Source: Mycobacterium bourgelatii
Lineage (GTDB): Bacteria; Actinomycetota; Actinomycetes; Mycobacteriales; Mycobacteriaceae
Direction: 5' to 3'
DNA length: 64,000 nucleotides
NCBI RefSeq assembly: GCF_010723575.1
Contig: NZ_BLKZ01000001.1
Span: 1,426,001-1,490,000, forward strand
The notes below the pieces were generated by a model. The model did not search any database, was not told the DNA's origin, and saw nothing but the letters and a program-made list of their open reading frames with translations. Within the stretch, counting starts at the first letter, position 1; each line of letters starts with the position of its first letter. A program made the position numbers and the translations under genes. Positions 16,491 through 24,975 of the stretch are shown here, piece by piece.

Positions 16491-17636
16491 ATGTCAGACG
16501 ACGTGCTTCGCGCATACGGGTCGGTCGCACCGCTAAAGGTGGGTTTGCTCAACGACTATCCGACGAGCGGCGACTCCGACAACAACACCGTCGCCGCGTT
16601 GCGACTGGTGTTCGACGAAGCGCTCGCCTCGAAACTGATCGACCGACCGGTAGAACTGATACAACGCAACGTCGTCGGGTTACCGAACGGCACCTACCAG
16701 GCAGTGGAACGGGCGTTCGACGAGTTGGTGGACGAGGGGTGCTTGGCCATATTCGGGCCCTGGGTTTCCGACAACGTGGTGCCGCTGCGATCCCATGTCG
16801 ATGCAACGGCCAAGGTTCCGATCATCACTTTGTCGGGATCGGAAGGCGCGCTGGGCGAGTGGTGCTTCGCCCTCAACAACGGATCGATGGCCGAGGAGCC
16901 CGTGATGCTGGCCGCGGTGATGATCGGTGACGGGCGATCACGGATCGCGATTGCCTACGAGGCATCGTTGATCGGCAAGGAGTATCTAGCGTTCGCGGAA
17001 AAAGTCTATGCCGCTGCCGGTTTGAAGATCGTGACCACGATAGCGATTCCACAGGTGGAAGCCGACAAGGCCGAGGCGGTGGCTGCGCTGCGGGCGGCGG
17101 ACCCTGATGCGCTCGTCCACGTCGGGTTCGGGCACGGGTTGTGGGGTTTCACCGACGCGCTTTTGGCCGCGGGCTGGGACCCGCCCCGGTACACCACCAC
17201 CGCCTTCGAGATGGCCCACATCAACGATGAATGGAGGCGTCACCTTTCGGGCTGGATCGGTCTGGACAGCTACGACGAGCGCAACGAGGTGGGTCAGGCG
17301 TTTCTGGATCGCTTCGAGGCGAGATATGGCCGACGGCCCGGACATTCGATGCCAGGCCTGTCCCACGATGCGGCGACCGTCATCGCTCGCGCGCTGGCGG
17401 CGGCGCGCCCGCTGACCGGCGAAGGGGTCAAGAACGGCATAGAGCAGGTCAAGCTCATACCTGCGGCGAGCGGAGCGCCGGGAACGTTCTTGCGGTTCGG
17501 CCGATACATCCGGCAGGGCTGGCTAGGATCGGACTATCTGGTAGCCCGTCGGATGCTGCCCGACGGTTCGGCGCACGTGTTCCACGCCGCGCCGAGCTCG
17601 CACATTTCACGCGCGGTCGGCGTGGCCGCTCGCTAG
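16491..17636 (+). CDS. LivK-like ligand-binding protein without signal peptide
   Basis: A 381-aa protein of the type I periplasmic-binding fold (LKVGLLNDYPTSGDSDNN at the start, IFGPWVSDNVVPLR, GLSHDAATVIARAL), like the branched-chain amino-acid-binding subunits of ABC importers. There is no signal peptide or lipobox, and no ABC permease or ATPase gene nearby, so it is probably cytoplasmic and may sense or carry a pathway compound. The ATG at 16491 follows the operator region; the longer frame overlaps the TetR gene. The last 30 bases overlap the convergent gene at 17607. Confidence 0.85.
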   Translation: MSDDVLRAYGSVAPLKVGLLNDYPTSGDSDNNTVAALRLVFDEALASKLIDRPVELIQRNVVGLPNGTYQAVERAFDELVDEGCLAIFGPWVSDNVVPLRSHVDATAKVPIITLSGSEGALGEWCFALNNGSMAEEPVMLAAVMIGDGRSRIAIAYEASLIGKEYLAFAEKVYAAAGLKIVTTIAIPQVEADKAEAVAALRAADPDALVHVGFGHGLWGFTDALLAAGWDPPRYTTTAFEMAHINDEWRRHLSGWIGLDSYDERNEVGQAFLDRFEARYGRRPGHSMPGLSHDAATVIARALAAARPLTGEGVKNGIEQVKLIPAASGAPGTFLRFGRYIRQGWLGSDYLVARRMLPDGSAHVFHAAPSSHISRAVGVAAR

Positions 17637-18701
17637 CTGGATCGCGCCGAACACCGGCGCCGTCACGATTCCGGGTGGTCGACTCAGTACGTACGGAATC
17701 GCCCGGACGGCGCCCATGGCGATCATCAGGTGGCCCGGCATGGCGTGCTGTCCGGTGGGCAGCTGGCCATCCCAGCCGACGTCGAGCTGCAATTCAAAGC
17801 TGGGGACGCCCTTGATGACCGCACGTATCAACGGGGCCTTCTCGCCGGGGGCCAGCGGCGTCATGCCCCACTGCGGTAGGTCGCGCGTCAGTACCCATTC
17901 CTCATGGATGGCCAGCAGCGGTCGGCCCGACCAGTGCCCGATCCACGAGAAGCGCTGTCCTACAACGGTTCCCGCCTCGATCGGGCCGGCTGTCACCTCG
18001 ATGTCGTGGGGGAGTGTGGTGGCGTCCACCGAAACGTCAATGTGCGACAGTGTCACGCCGAGGACATCGGCGGTGGCGTTGAGTGCCTGGCGGTAGGCCA
18101 AGTCGAGCTTCTTGATGATCGGGGAGTCGACCGTCACGTCCTCAGGCGGGCGGCCCATGCCCATGAGGTCGACCAGCATCGGCCGACTCGGGACGGCCGA
18201 CACATCGGTGGCCTCATAGAGATCGATGCGGTCGATGGTCTTGCTCAACCCGGTCACGGTTGCGACGAGTCGCTCGAACATGAAGCCGGGGTTCTCGCCG
18301 GCCGCGTGGAACCGGGATGCGCCCTGCTGGCAGGCCGTGACGAACGCCACCTCGGTCTCCGCGCCGTAGGTGGGCAGATGGTTATACGAGGTGGTCGTGA
18401 TGACATTCGTGCCGGCGGCGAGTAGTCGGCAGATGTCCTCGGCGTTGGTCTCGATCGCGTGCGCCTTGCTGGCGGCGTGCACGACGACATCGGCTCCCAA
18501 GGCGACTATTTCGTCCTTGTCGGTGGTGGCGGCCACACCCGTCGTGGGAGGCAGCCCGCACAATTCGCCCGCGTCCCGGCCGGCCTTGGCCGGGTCGTAG
18601 ACGAGCACGCCGACCAGCTGGAAATCGGGATTCTCGATCAGCTCCTGCAGTGCAGCGCGGCCCACCGCACCGGTGGCCCACTGCACGACTCGAATGGCCA
18701 A
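17607..18701 (-). CDS. NAD(P)-dependent amine-dehydrogenase-like oxidoreductase
   Basis: A 364-aa paralogue with VVQWATGAVGRAAL, the KAGRDAGELCGLP block and a GENPGFMFERL segment. The start is taken as TTG at 18701 because a GGAG ribosome site lies seven bases upstream and the Rossmann strand then begins at residue 3; an upstream ATG would extend through the operator. It is divergent from the P450 at 18813, and the gap holds the second AAC-N13-GTT-type operator. Convergent 30-base overlap with the LivK-like gene. Confidence 0.85.
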   Translation of the reverse strand: MAIRVVQWATGAVGRAALQELIENPDFQLVGVLVYDPAKAGRDAGELCGLPPTTGVAATTDKDEIVALGADVVVHAASKAHAIETNAEDICRLLAAGTNVITTTSYNHLPTYGAETEVAFVTACQQGASRFHAAGENPGFMFERLVATVTGLSKTIDRIDLYEATDVSAVPSRPMLVDLMGMGRPPEDVTVDSPIIKKLDLAYRQALNATADVLGVTLSHIDVSVDATTLPHDIEVTAGPIEAGTVVGQRFSWIGHWSGRPLLAIHEEWVLTRDLPQWGMTPLAPGEKAPLIRAVIKGVPSFELQLDVGWDGQLPTGQHAMPGHLMIAMGAVRAIPYVLSRPPGIVTAPVFGAIQLASGHADRA

Positions 18702-18749
18702 TCTATTGCTCCAGTTGCGGTTTCGGGTCGGGCTCGTTCTGGTCGGTCC

Positions 18750-18768
18750 AACATACATCATGTAGGTT
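18750..18768. promoter_or_regulatory. Putative TetR operator AACATACATCATGTAGGTT
   Basis: A 19-bp near-perfect palindrome in the divergent gap of the amine-dehydrogenase-like gene and the P450 operon. It has the same pattern as 16454-16472. Confidence 0.65.
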
Positions 18769-18812
18769 TGCAACCGACAGGATGCAGGTTGATACCTGGC
18801 AGGAGGCGCGAC

Positions 18813-20051
18813 ATGGCGGAACCCGCGGTCACCGATGACATCGACCAGCGCATCCGAGAAGCCCAGGAGAAGTTCAACGCCGGAATGGGTGCAGACGGCG
18901 ACGCAACGCCGTATCCACTGCTACGCGAGTTGCGCGCCAAAGGTGCGGTGCATCCCGGCTGGCCGGAAATGGGTATTCCCGAGGATTCCGGGAACGGGAA
19001 CAAGACCTACACCGCGTACTCCTTCGACGCCGTAAAGGCAGTATTCACCGACAACCTCACCTTCAGTACCCGGTGTTACGAAGACGTGGTGCGGCCCTTG
19101 CAGGGACCGACGATCCTGGAAATGCAGGAACCCGAGCACGCGGTCTACCGCAGGCTGCACGAGTTCGCCTTCGCGCGTTCGTCGATGAAGCGTTGGGACA
19201 CCGAACTCGTCGGCCCTCTGGTAGAGCGCACGATCGCGAAGTTCCGCGACAACAAGCGCGCCGATCTGGTGGACGCGGTCTTCATGCCGATTCCGGTGCG
19301 GGTGATCGCGGCCCTGCTCGGGTTACCCGAGGCTGATATCGGTGAATTTCACCGGTTGGCGATCGACCTACTGGGCTTCCGGGGTGACATGCAGCGGGCG
19401 ATGAAGGCTTCCGCGGAAATGAAGGAGTACTTCATCGGAGTGCTCGCAGACCGGCGCAAGTCGCCGAAAGACGACATGGTGACCATTCTTTCGCAGGCCG
19501 AGATCGACGGCGTCAAGATGTCGGACGAGCAAATCTACGGGTTCATGCGCAATTTGTTGCCCGCCGGTGCCGAAACGACGTCACGGTCGACGGCCACCCT
19601 CGCGATGGCCTTGCTGACTCATCCCGATCAACTCGACGCGGTCCGCGATGATCGAAGCCTGCTGCCGCAGGCCATCGAAGAAGGCATCAGGTGGGAAACC
19701 CCGCTACTGAACTTCATGCGTGAAGTCACCAGCGACATCGAGTTCTACGGCGTGCACATCCCTAAGGGCGCCACCATGATGTTGAGCCTCGGCAGCGCCA
19801 ACCACGATGAAACCCGTTGGGAAGATCCTGAGTCTTTTAACATCTTCCGGGAACGAAAGCCGCACATCGGCTTTGGTCACGGCGCGCACGTGTGCCTGGG
19901 GATGCACTTGGCCAGATTGGAGAGTACGAAGATCTTCAACGCGCTGTTCGACGAACTGCCTGACCTGAGGCTGGATCCGGACGCGCCGCCGCCGTATATC
20001 ACGGGCGCCATGTTCCGGTCCCCACCCCGGCTCGACGTGGTCTGGTCATGA
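18813..20051 (+). CDS. Cytochrome P450
   Basis: A 412-aa bacterial class P450: I-helix AGAETTSRS, K-helix E-x2-R in EEGIRWE, and haem ligand Cys361 in FGHGAHVCLG. The ATG at 18813 has a perfect AGGAGG site. Its stop overlaps the next start (ATGA), so it is co-transcribed with the amine-dehydrogenase-like gene and the SDR that follow. It probably hydroxylates the pathway substrate; the CYP family cannot be named here. Ferredoxin and reductase genes are not adjacent. Confidence 0.93.
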   Translation: MAEPAVTDDIDQRIREAQEKFNAGMGADGDATPYPLLRELRAKGAVHPGWPEMGIPEDSGNGNKTYTAYSFDAVKAVFTDNLTFSTRCYEDVVRPLQGPTILEMQEPEHAVYRRLHEFAFARSSMKRWDTELVGPLVERTIAKFRDNKRADLVDAVFMPIPVRVIAALLGLPEADIGEFHRLAIDLLGFRGDMQRAMKASAEMKEYFIGVLADRRKSPKDDMVTILSQAEIDGVKMSDEQIYGFMRNLLPAGAETTSRSTATLAMALLTHPDQLDAVRDDRSLLPQAIEEGIRWETPLLNFMREVTSDIEFYGVHIPKGATMMLSLGSANHDETRWEDPESFNIFRERKPHIGFGHGAHVCLGMHLARLESTKIFNALFDELPDLRLDPDAPPPYITGAMFRSPPRLDVVWS

Positions 20052-21115
20052 CTCGCGGCGTGCGCGTCATTCAGTGGGCAACCGGGGTCACCGGAATGAT
20101 GTCCCTGCGGCACGTGCTCAGCCGACCGGACCTCGAATTGGTGGGCGTGCGGGTGTACGACGCGGAAAAGGCGGGTGTCGACGCCGGCACCCTGTGTGGA
20201 CTGCCCGAAGCGGGGGTTCTCGCCACCACGGATCGGGACGCCGTCATCGCTACCGACGCGGACGTCGTGCTCTACATGGGCAAGGTGGAAATCGACACGC
20301 CCGGCTGCTTCGCCGAAGTCTGCGAACTGCTGGCGTCCGGCAAGAATGTGGTGGCGACCGGCAGCCGGTTCATACACCCGCGCTCCCTGCACGAATCACT
20401 GGCAGAAGGTATCGAAAAGGCCTGCGCTGCCGGCGGATCGTCATTCCTGGGGCTGGGCCTGTACCCCGGTTTCGTCGGTGAATCCCTGGTCCCGGTCCTG
20501 TCCCGGCTGAGTCAGCGGGTGAGTCGGATCAACATCCGTGAGGTGCTGAATTACTCCACGTACGCCAGCCACGATTTGATCTTCAACGCAATGGGCTTCG
20601 GGCACGATCCCGACGACACCACGCCGTTGTTGAGCAATACCGAATACGCCGCAATGGCGTGGATCGGTAGCGCCACGGTAATCGCGCAGGCACTGGGCCT
20701 GGAGATCCGCGGGGTGGAAGGGTATCGCGAAGTTGCAGTGACGCCGCGGCCGCTGTCGGTGGCCGCCGGCGAGATTCCGGCCGGCACGGTGGGCGCCATG
20801 CGCTTCGGCGTTGTGGTTGATTGCGGCGAAACGACTTTGGCCGTAGAGCATCTCACCAGAATGGCCGACGACCTGGCCCCCGACTGGCCCACCGAGATCG
20901 GCTACCAGGTGACCTTCGAGGGTGAACCCAACATCAGTATTAATCTCGTGCTTGGCGCGCAAGACCAGGATCACTCCGAACAGGGTTGCCTGGCCACCGC
21001 GATGCACGCCATCAACGCCATCCCCGCGGTCGTTGCGGCCGAGCCGGGGCTCTACGACCTGTCGACGATCGCCCCGTTCGTCGCGCACTGGACGAATCGC
21101 CGCGAGGTGGTATGA
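20048..21115 (+). CDS. NAD(P)-dependent amine-dehydrogenase-like oxidoreductase
   Basis: A 355-aa member of the five-copy family: VIQWATGVTGMMSL, the EKAGVDAGTLCGLP block and GLYPGFVGESL. It overlaps the P450 stop and the SDR start by four bases each, so the three genes are tightly coupled. That a P450, this enzyme and an SDR form one operon suggests the family acts on oxygenated intermediates rather than on amino acids; that is inference. Confidence 0.87.
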   Translation: MTRGVRVIQWATGVTGMMSLRHVLSRPDLELVGVRVYDAEKAGVDAGTLCGLPEAGVLATTDRDAVIATDADVVLYMGKVEIDTPGCFAEVCELLASGKNVVATGSRFIHPRSLHESLAEGIEKACAAGGSSFLGLGLYPGFVGESLVPVLSRLSQRVSRINIREVLNYSTYASHDLIFNAMGFGHDPDDTTPLLSNTEYAAMAWIGSATVIAQALGLEIRGVEGYREVAVTPRPLSVAAGEIPAGTVGAMRFGVVVDCGETTLAVEHLTRMADDLAPDWPTEIGYQVTFEGEPNISINLVLGAQDQDHSEQGCLATAMHAINAIPAVVAAEPGLYDLSTIAPFVAHWTNRREVV

Positions 21116-22041
21116 CAACGATCTCGTTCAATGACCGCGTCGTGCTGGTCACCGGGGGAGGTCGAGGTCTGGGCGAAGCGTACTGCCACGAGTTCGCCCG
21201 CCGCGGGGCGGCGGTGGTGGTGCATGACAACGGGGTCGACGTCGACGGCCACCATCCTGATCCCGCAATCGCCACCCGCGTGGCCGAGTCGATCACGGAC
21301 GCCGGGGGAAAGGCCGTTGCGTGTATTACGGACGCCAGCACCGAGGACGGCGGCCAGCAGGCCGTCGACCTGGCGTTAAACGAATTCGGTCGGCTTGACG
21401 CCATCGTCGCCAACGCCGGCATCATCCACCACGACCCCATCCAGGAGTGGCCGACGGACCGCTTCGAGGCGCTCTTGCGTCATCATCTGCTTGCCGCGTT
21501 TCACGTTGTGCGGCCTGGTATCTCGGTGATGAAGCGGGCGGGCTACGGCAGGCTCGTCTTCGTGTCGTCGGCGGCAGGCGCCTTCGGCCAGCCAGGTTTA
21601 GCTGGCTATGCGGCGGCAAAAATGGGCATGCTCGGGCTGATGAACGTCGCCGCGCTTGAAGGCGCGGAGTCGGGTATCACGGCCAACGCGATCATGCCCA
21701 TGGGCGATACCCGCATGGCCGACGCGATATTGGGGGAGGAGGGCCGCACGGAAGCGGCGCAGGCATTCCGCAAGACTTTGCGGCTTGATCAGGTAGCGCC
21801 CGTGGTCGCTTATCTCGCTAGCGAACAATGCACACGGACTCACCTGGTGCTCAGCGCTTTTCACGGACGGGTTGCAGCGTTGCAGATCGGTGTCACGCGC
21901 GGATGGTTCAGCCCGGGTGGTTCGTTTACGGCCGAGGATGTGGTCGCCAACATCGATCAGATCCTGGATCCGGCGGATTTGCTGGTACCGGACAGTATCT
22001 TCGACGAGATGCAACACGGATTGTCGTCTGGCCAGGGCTGA
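21112..22041 (+). CDS. SDR-family oxidoreductase (HSD17B4-like)
   Basis: A 309-aa short-chain dehydrogenase with TGGGRGLGEAYC, an inserted HDNGVDVDG loop, NAGI, VSSAAG and YAAAK. The insertion and length resemble the dehydrogenase domain of multifunctional beta-oxidation enzymes (3-hydroxyacyl-CoA type). The ATG at 21112 makes an ATGA overlap with the preceding stop. Last gene of the P450 operon; the neighbouring SDR at 22061 is convergent. Confidence 0.88.
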   Translation: MTTISFNDRVVLVTGGGRGLGEAYCHEFARRGAAVVVHDNGVDVDGHHPDPAIATRVAESITDAGGKAVACITDASTEDGGQQAVDLALNEFGRLDAIVANAGIIHHDPIQEWPTDRFEALLRHHLLAAFHVVRPGISVMKRAGYGRLVFVSSAAGAFGQPGLAGYAAAKMGMLGLMNVAALEGAESGITANAIMPMGDTRMADAILGEEGRTEAAQAFRKTLRLDQVAPVVAYLASEQCTRTHLVLSAFHGRVAALQIGVTRGWFSPGGSFTAEDVVANIDQILDPADLLVPDSIFDEMQHGLSSGQG

Positions 22042-22060
22042 CCAGTCCATCCCAACGGGT

Positions 22061-22864
22061 TCAGATGAAGTCTGAACCACCGTCCACGTTGATGGTGGCA
22101 CCTGTGACGTAACCGTTGCGCCGGGACGCGAGGTACGTCGTGACCGATGCGATCTCCTCGGGCAACCCGGCGCGGCCAATGTCGCAAGGGTGGCCGTAAG
22201 TCTTGTCCACCCACGCCATCACGTCGTGTGGATCAGAAGAATCGAGGCCGTCGGCGGCCAGCACATCTTTCAGTATTTCGGTGAAGCTGGCCGTGACGAT
22301 GGTGCCCGGACAGACGCAGTTGACCAGAATGCCCTCGGCGCCAAGGCTTTTAGAGAGGTTCTTGGTTACGCTGGACAGTGCGGACTTCGCGGCGGTGTAG
22401 GCGACCAGGCGAGGGCTCTGCCGCTGGATGGAGTGCGCCGAGAGCGTGACGATGCGAGCCCAGTCCGCGGCGCGAAGCATGGGCAGTGCGGCTCGAACCG
22501 ACCGCACCGCCGACATGGTGCCAAGGTTGAATGCGGCGTGCCAATCGTCGTCGTCAAGATCCTCGAATGCGCCGGCGCTCGGACCAACGGTATGCACCAA
22601 CGTATTCAAAGTGCCCCACGCATCCTGGACTGACGCGAACGCCGACGCGATGGACTTGGCATCGGCCATGTCAACGCTGATCGGCAGCACCTCGGGTGCG
22701 CCGGCTTCGCGGATACGCTCGGCCGCGGACTCCAGCGCGGCTTGGCCACGCGCCATGATCGCCACCGAGGCGCCTTCGGCGCCCAGACTTTCGGCGATCG
22801 CCAGTCCCATCCCCTTGCTGCCTCCGGTGACGACGGCGGTCGCACCCGCAAACCCTAAGTCCAT
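22061..22864 (-). CDS. SDR-family oxidoreductase
   Basis: A 267-aa classical SDR: TGGSKGMGLA, a TLSAHS serine segment, YTAAK active site and a C-terminal VTGATINVDGGSDF. Fifteen bases separate its start from the stop of the next SDR upstream, so the two form a minus-strand pair. The promoter is presumably in the 23627-23873 gap, which holds a GAGAAC-N4-ATTCTC palindrome. Confidence 0.88.
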   Translation of the reverse strand: MDLGFAGATAVVTGGSKGMGLAIAESLGAEGASVAIMARGQAALESAAERIREAGAPEVLPISVDMADAKSIASAFASVQDAWGTLNTLVHTVGPSAGAFEDLDDDDWHAAFNLGTMSAVRSVRAALPMLRAADWARIVTLSAHSIQRQSPRLVAYTAAKSALSSVTKNLSKSLGAEGILVNCVCPGTIVTASFTEILKDVLAADGLDSSDPHDVMAWVDKTYGHPCDIGRAGLPEEIASVTTYLASRRNGYVTGATINVDGGSDFI

Positions 22865-22879
22865 CAGTCTTCCTTCGGT

Positions 22880-23626
22880 TCAGTGTCGCGGCGCCAGGTG
22901 CACGATGTCGCTCACCACCGTTGGGTTGGCGCGCGCAATGGCGATCAACGAGAGCATGGCGTTCGCCACGTCGGTGAGTGCCGACATCTTCGCCGGTATC
23001 TGGCCTTGGTGCACCCAGGCCCGATACAGGTCTGCCAGCAGCTCGCGGTCGGCACCACGCAGGATCTCGGTGTCTTCGGTGGGTCCGACACTGACGCGGA
23101 TGACGGCCAACTCTGGATGCTCGGCTCGCCAGGACCGCAGGATTTCGTCAAGCGCGGCCTTGCTCGCGTGATACGCGGCCACACCGGCGCGTGGTCGTCC
23201 CACGTCATGACTTGAGGCGACGAGCGCGACCGCGTTGTCGGACAGGTGTGGCAGGGCGGCACGCAGCACGTGCGATGCGCCCACGGCGTTGACGGCGTAC
23301 GTGTGCAACCAGGTTGCCACGTCCGTGTCCTCAATCAGCGCGAATGGCGCTGCGGCGCTGGTGAAAACAACAGCGTCGAGTTTGCCGAACGCGGTACCAA
23401 CGTCTCGAACGACGGATTCGATCGCGCGGGGGTCGGACACGTCGAGTTCGTGGGCCGACCCTTCGAGTTGATCGGCCAGTTCGGACAGCAGGTCCACCCG
23501 GCGGGCGGCGAGAGCTACTTTGGCGCCTCTGGCATGTGCCGCCACGGCCAAGGCGCGACCTATGCCGGAAGATGCCCCGACGACGAGCATGTTTGTCCCC
23601 GCGATGTTGGAATGCCGATCCGTCAT
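22880..23626 (-). CDS. SDR-family oxidoreductase
   Basis: A 248-aa SDR with GASSGIGRA, VASSHD and YHASK. It is a paralogue of 14901-15695 (shared AALDEILRSWRAEHPEL-type segment). First gene of the 23626-22061 pair, divergent from the AveC-family gene, with a GAGAAC-N4-ATTCTC palindrome between them. Confidence 0.88.
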   Translation of the reverse strand: MTDRHSNIAGTNMLVVGASSGIGRALAVAAHARGAKVALAARRVDLLSELADQLEGSAHELDVSDPRAIESVVRDVGTAFGKLDAVVFTSAAAPFALIEDTDVATWLHTYAVNAVGASHVLRAALPHLSDNAVALVASSHDVGRPRAGVAAYHASKAALDEILRSWRAEHPELAVIRVSVGPTEDTEILRGADRELLADLYRAWVHQGQIPAKMSALTDVANAMLSLIAIARANPTVVSDIVHLAPRH

Positions 23627-23722
23627 AAGCTGGTTCCTGTCTGTCGCGCAGTCGTCGACCTCGTTGCACGTTAGCGCGCCGCGGCCGACATGTGGGCATA
23701 GCGACCGTCATTTCTCGCGTGT

Positions 23723-23738
23723 GAGAACATTAATTCTC
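23723..23738. promoter_or_regulatory. Palindrome GAGAACATTAATTCTC (motif 2)
   Basis: A 16-bp inverted repeat in the divergent gap between the SDR pair and the AveC-family gene. It is one of at least eight sites fitting GAGAAY-N4-RTTCTC in the window. A TTCTC at 23712-23716 adds a further half-site. Confidence 0.65.
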
Positions 23739-23873
23739 GACGACGAGGAGATGTGGTCGACATGCGGGACGGGTGTTTTACGCCGAGCGTGTATGCGGCG
23801 CGACGTTTCGCGGCTTGGGCTCAAGTGGTCGCAGTCAATTCAGGTGGGGCGACGGTGCCGCTGAAAGTATCAC

Positions 23874-24938
23874 GTGACGAATACCGTTGAACCCGGCATC
23901 GATTCCGATCCTGCGGTAGCCAACGGGGCGCCGGGATCACGGCGGCTCGCACGGGTCGGGTGGGGGCTTTTCATCGCCGGCTACCTGGTGTTCGCCGCCG
24001 TCACCATCGCGACCATGCAATCCGGCACCCATGGGGATCCCAGGATTACGAACTTCAATCCGGGACCCGAGCCGTACCCGCCTTTTCTCGGCTTCGACAA
24101 CTGGCCGCTCGTGGTCGCCTTCAGCTCGATACCGCTGGCCATCGGTCTGGTCGTCACCTTGGTGTGGTTATCGGTGCGCCAACGCAAGGTGCATTGGGCG
24201 GTGGTCATCGCATTCGCCGGGCTCATCACGGGCGCGTTGGATCCACTCGCCAACTGGGCGACCTTCGCTGTCTTCGACCCGCGGATGCTGCACTGTCCGC
24301 TGTCCTGGCCCTACGTCAGCATCGCACCTAACCTCGAGCCTGCGTTGGCCTTCCTGGGCGGCTACGCGGCTTACTACTTGCTGAGCGGCCTGGGCATACT
24401 GCAACTGCACAACCGGTTGATCGCTCCGGCTTTTCGGCGTTTGAGCTGGCTCGCGGGACACCCGCTTGTCGCTGTCTTCATCGGCGGCTTTCTGATCTCC
24501 ATACCGCTCAACGGACTGGTTCAGTTCACCTGGTTGAGGTTCGGCATCTTCTTCTACACGGAGGCCGTCGGACCCGTATTGCGCATTGGCCACATCTATT
24601 TCCCCGTCATCATGGCGGTGTACGACTCGGTGATATTTGCCATGGTTGCGGTGATGTGTGTTCGCGACAAAGACGGCAATCTGGTGCTGATAAACAGGAT
24701 TGCCGAACGGTTGCCGACTCGCCAGGGCGGGAACAAGTCGTCGCTGACTCGCCAGCTGCTGATTTCGGTTTCAGTGGGTTTGGTGTCTTTCGCTGCCCCG
24801 TTGGCAGTGTTGGCCGCCCTGCGCGCCGCCGGATTGTCAGAGCCTGCCTTCGAGCAAAACCCGTACCCCAACGTCAAGGTGTACGACCCGTACGGGCATC
24901 TCGAGGAGGCGGGGAAACCGGGACCGTTCTATCGGTGA
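23874..24938 (+). CDS. AveC-family (spirocyclase-like) membrane protein
   Basis: A 354-aa protein with about seven membrane helices and the pattern of mycobacterial AveC-family proteins: FLGFDNWPLVVAF, DPLANWATFAVFDPRMLHCP, SWPYVSIAPNLEPALAF and a closing NPYPNVKVYDPYG. AveC of Streptomyces avermitilis acts in avermectin spiroketal formation and dehydration; mycobacterial homologues have no known reaction. The GTG at 23874 is the only plausible start near the promoter region. It is followed after 37 bases by an alpha/beta hydrolase. A cyclase, dehydratase or transporter role are all open. Confidence 0.82.
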   Translation: MTNTVEPGIDSDPAVANGAPGSRRLARVGWGLFIAGYLVFAAVTIATMQSGTHGDPRITNFNPGPEPYPPFLGFDNWPLVVAFSSIPLAIGLVVTLVWLSVRQRKVHWAVVIAFAGLITGALDPLANWATFAVFDPRMLHCPLSWPYVSIAPNLEPALAFLGGYAAYYLLSGLGILQLHNRLIAPAFRRLSWLAGHPLVAVFIGGFLISIPLNGLVQFTWLRFGIFFYTEAVGPVLRIGHIYFPVIMAVYDSVIFAMVAVMCVRDKDGNLVLINRIAERLPTRQGGNKSSLTRQLLISVSVGLVSFAAPLAVLAALRAAGLSEPAFEQNPYPNVKVYDPYGHLEEAGKPGPFYR

Positions 24939-24975
24939 TCGTGATGAGTCCGCCCATGACGGTCCAGGCGACCGA

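Noticed and set aside
18781..18800. CAGGT-TGAT-ACCTG inverted repeat before the P450 start
   Set aside because: Sits just before the ribosome site and occurs once; it may be chance.
23762..23890. A 42-codon open frame (MRDGCFTPSVYAARRF...) before the AveC-family gene
   Set aside because: No convincing ribosome site and a 17-base overlap with the AveC start; no homologue in the window to support it.
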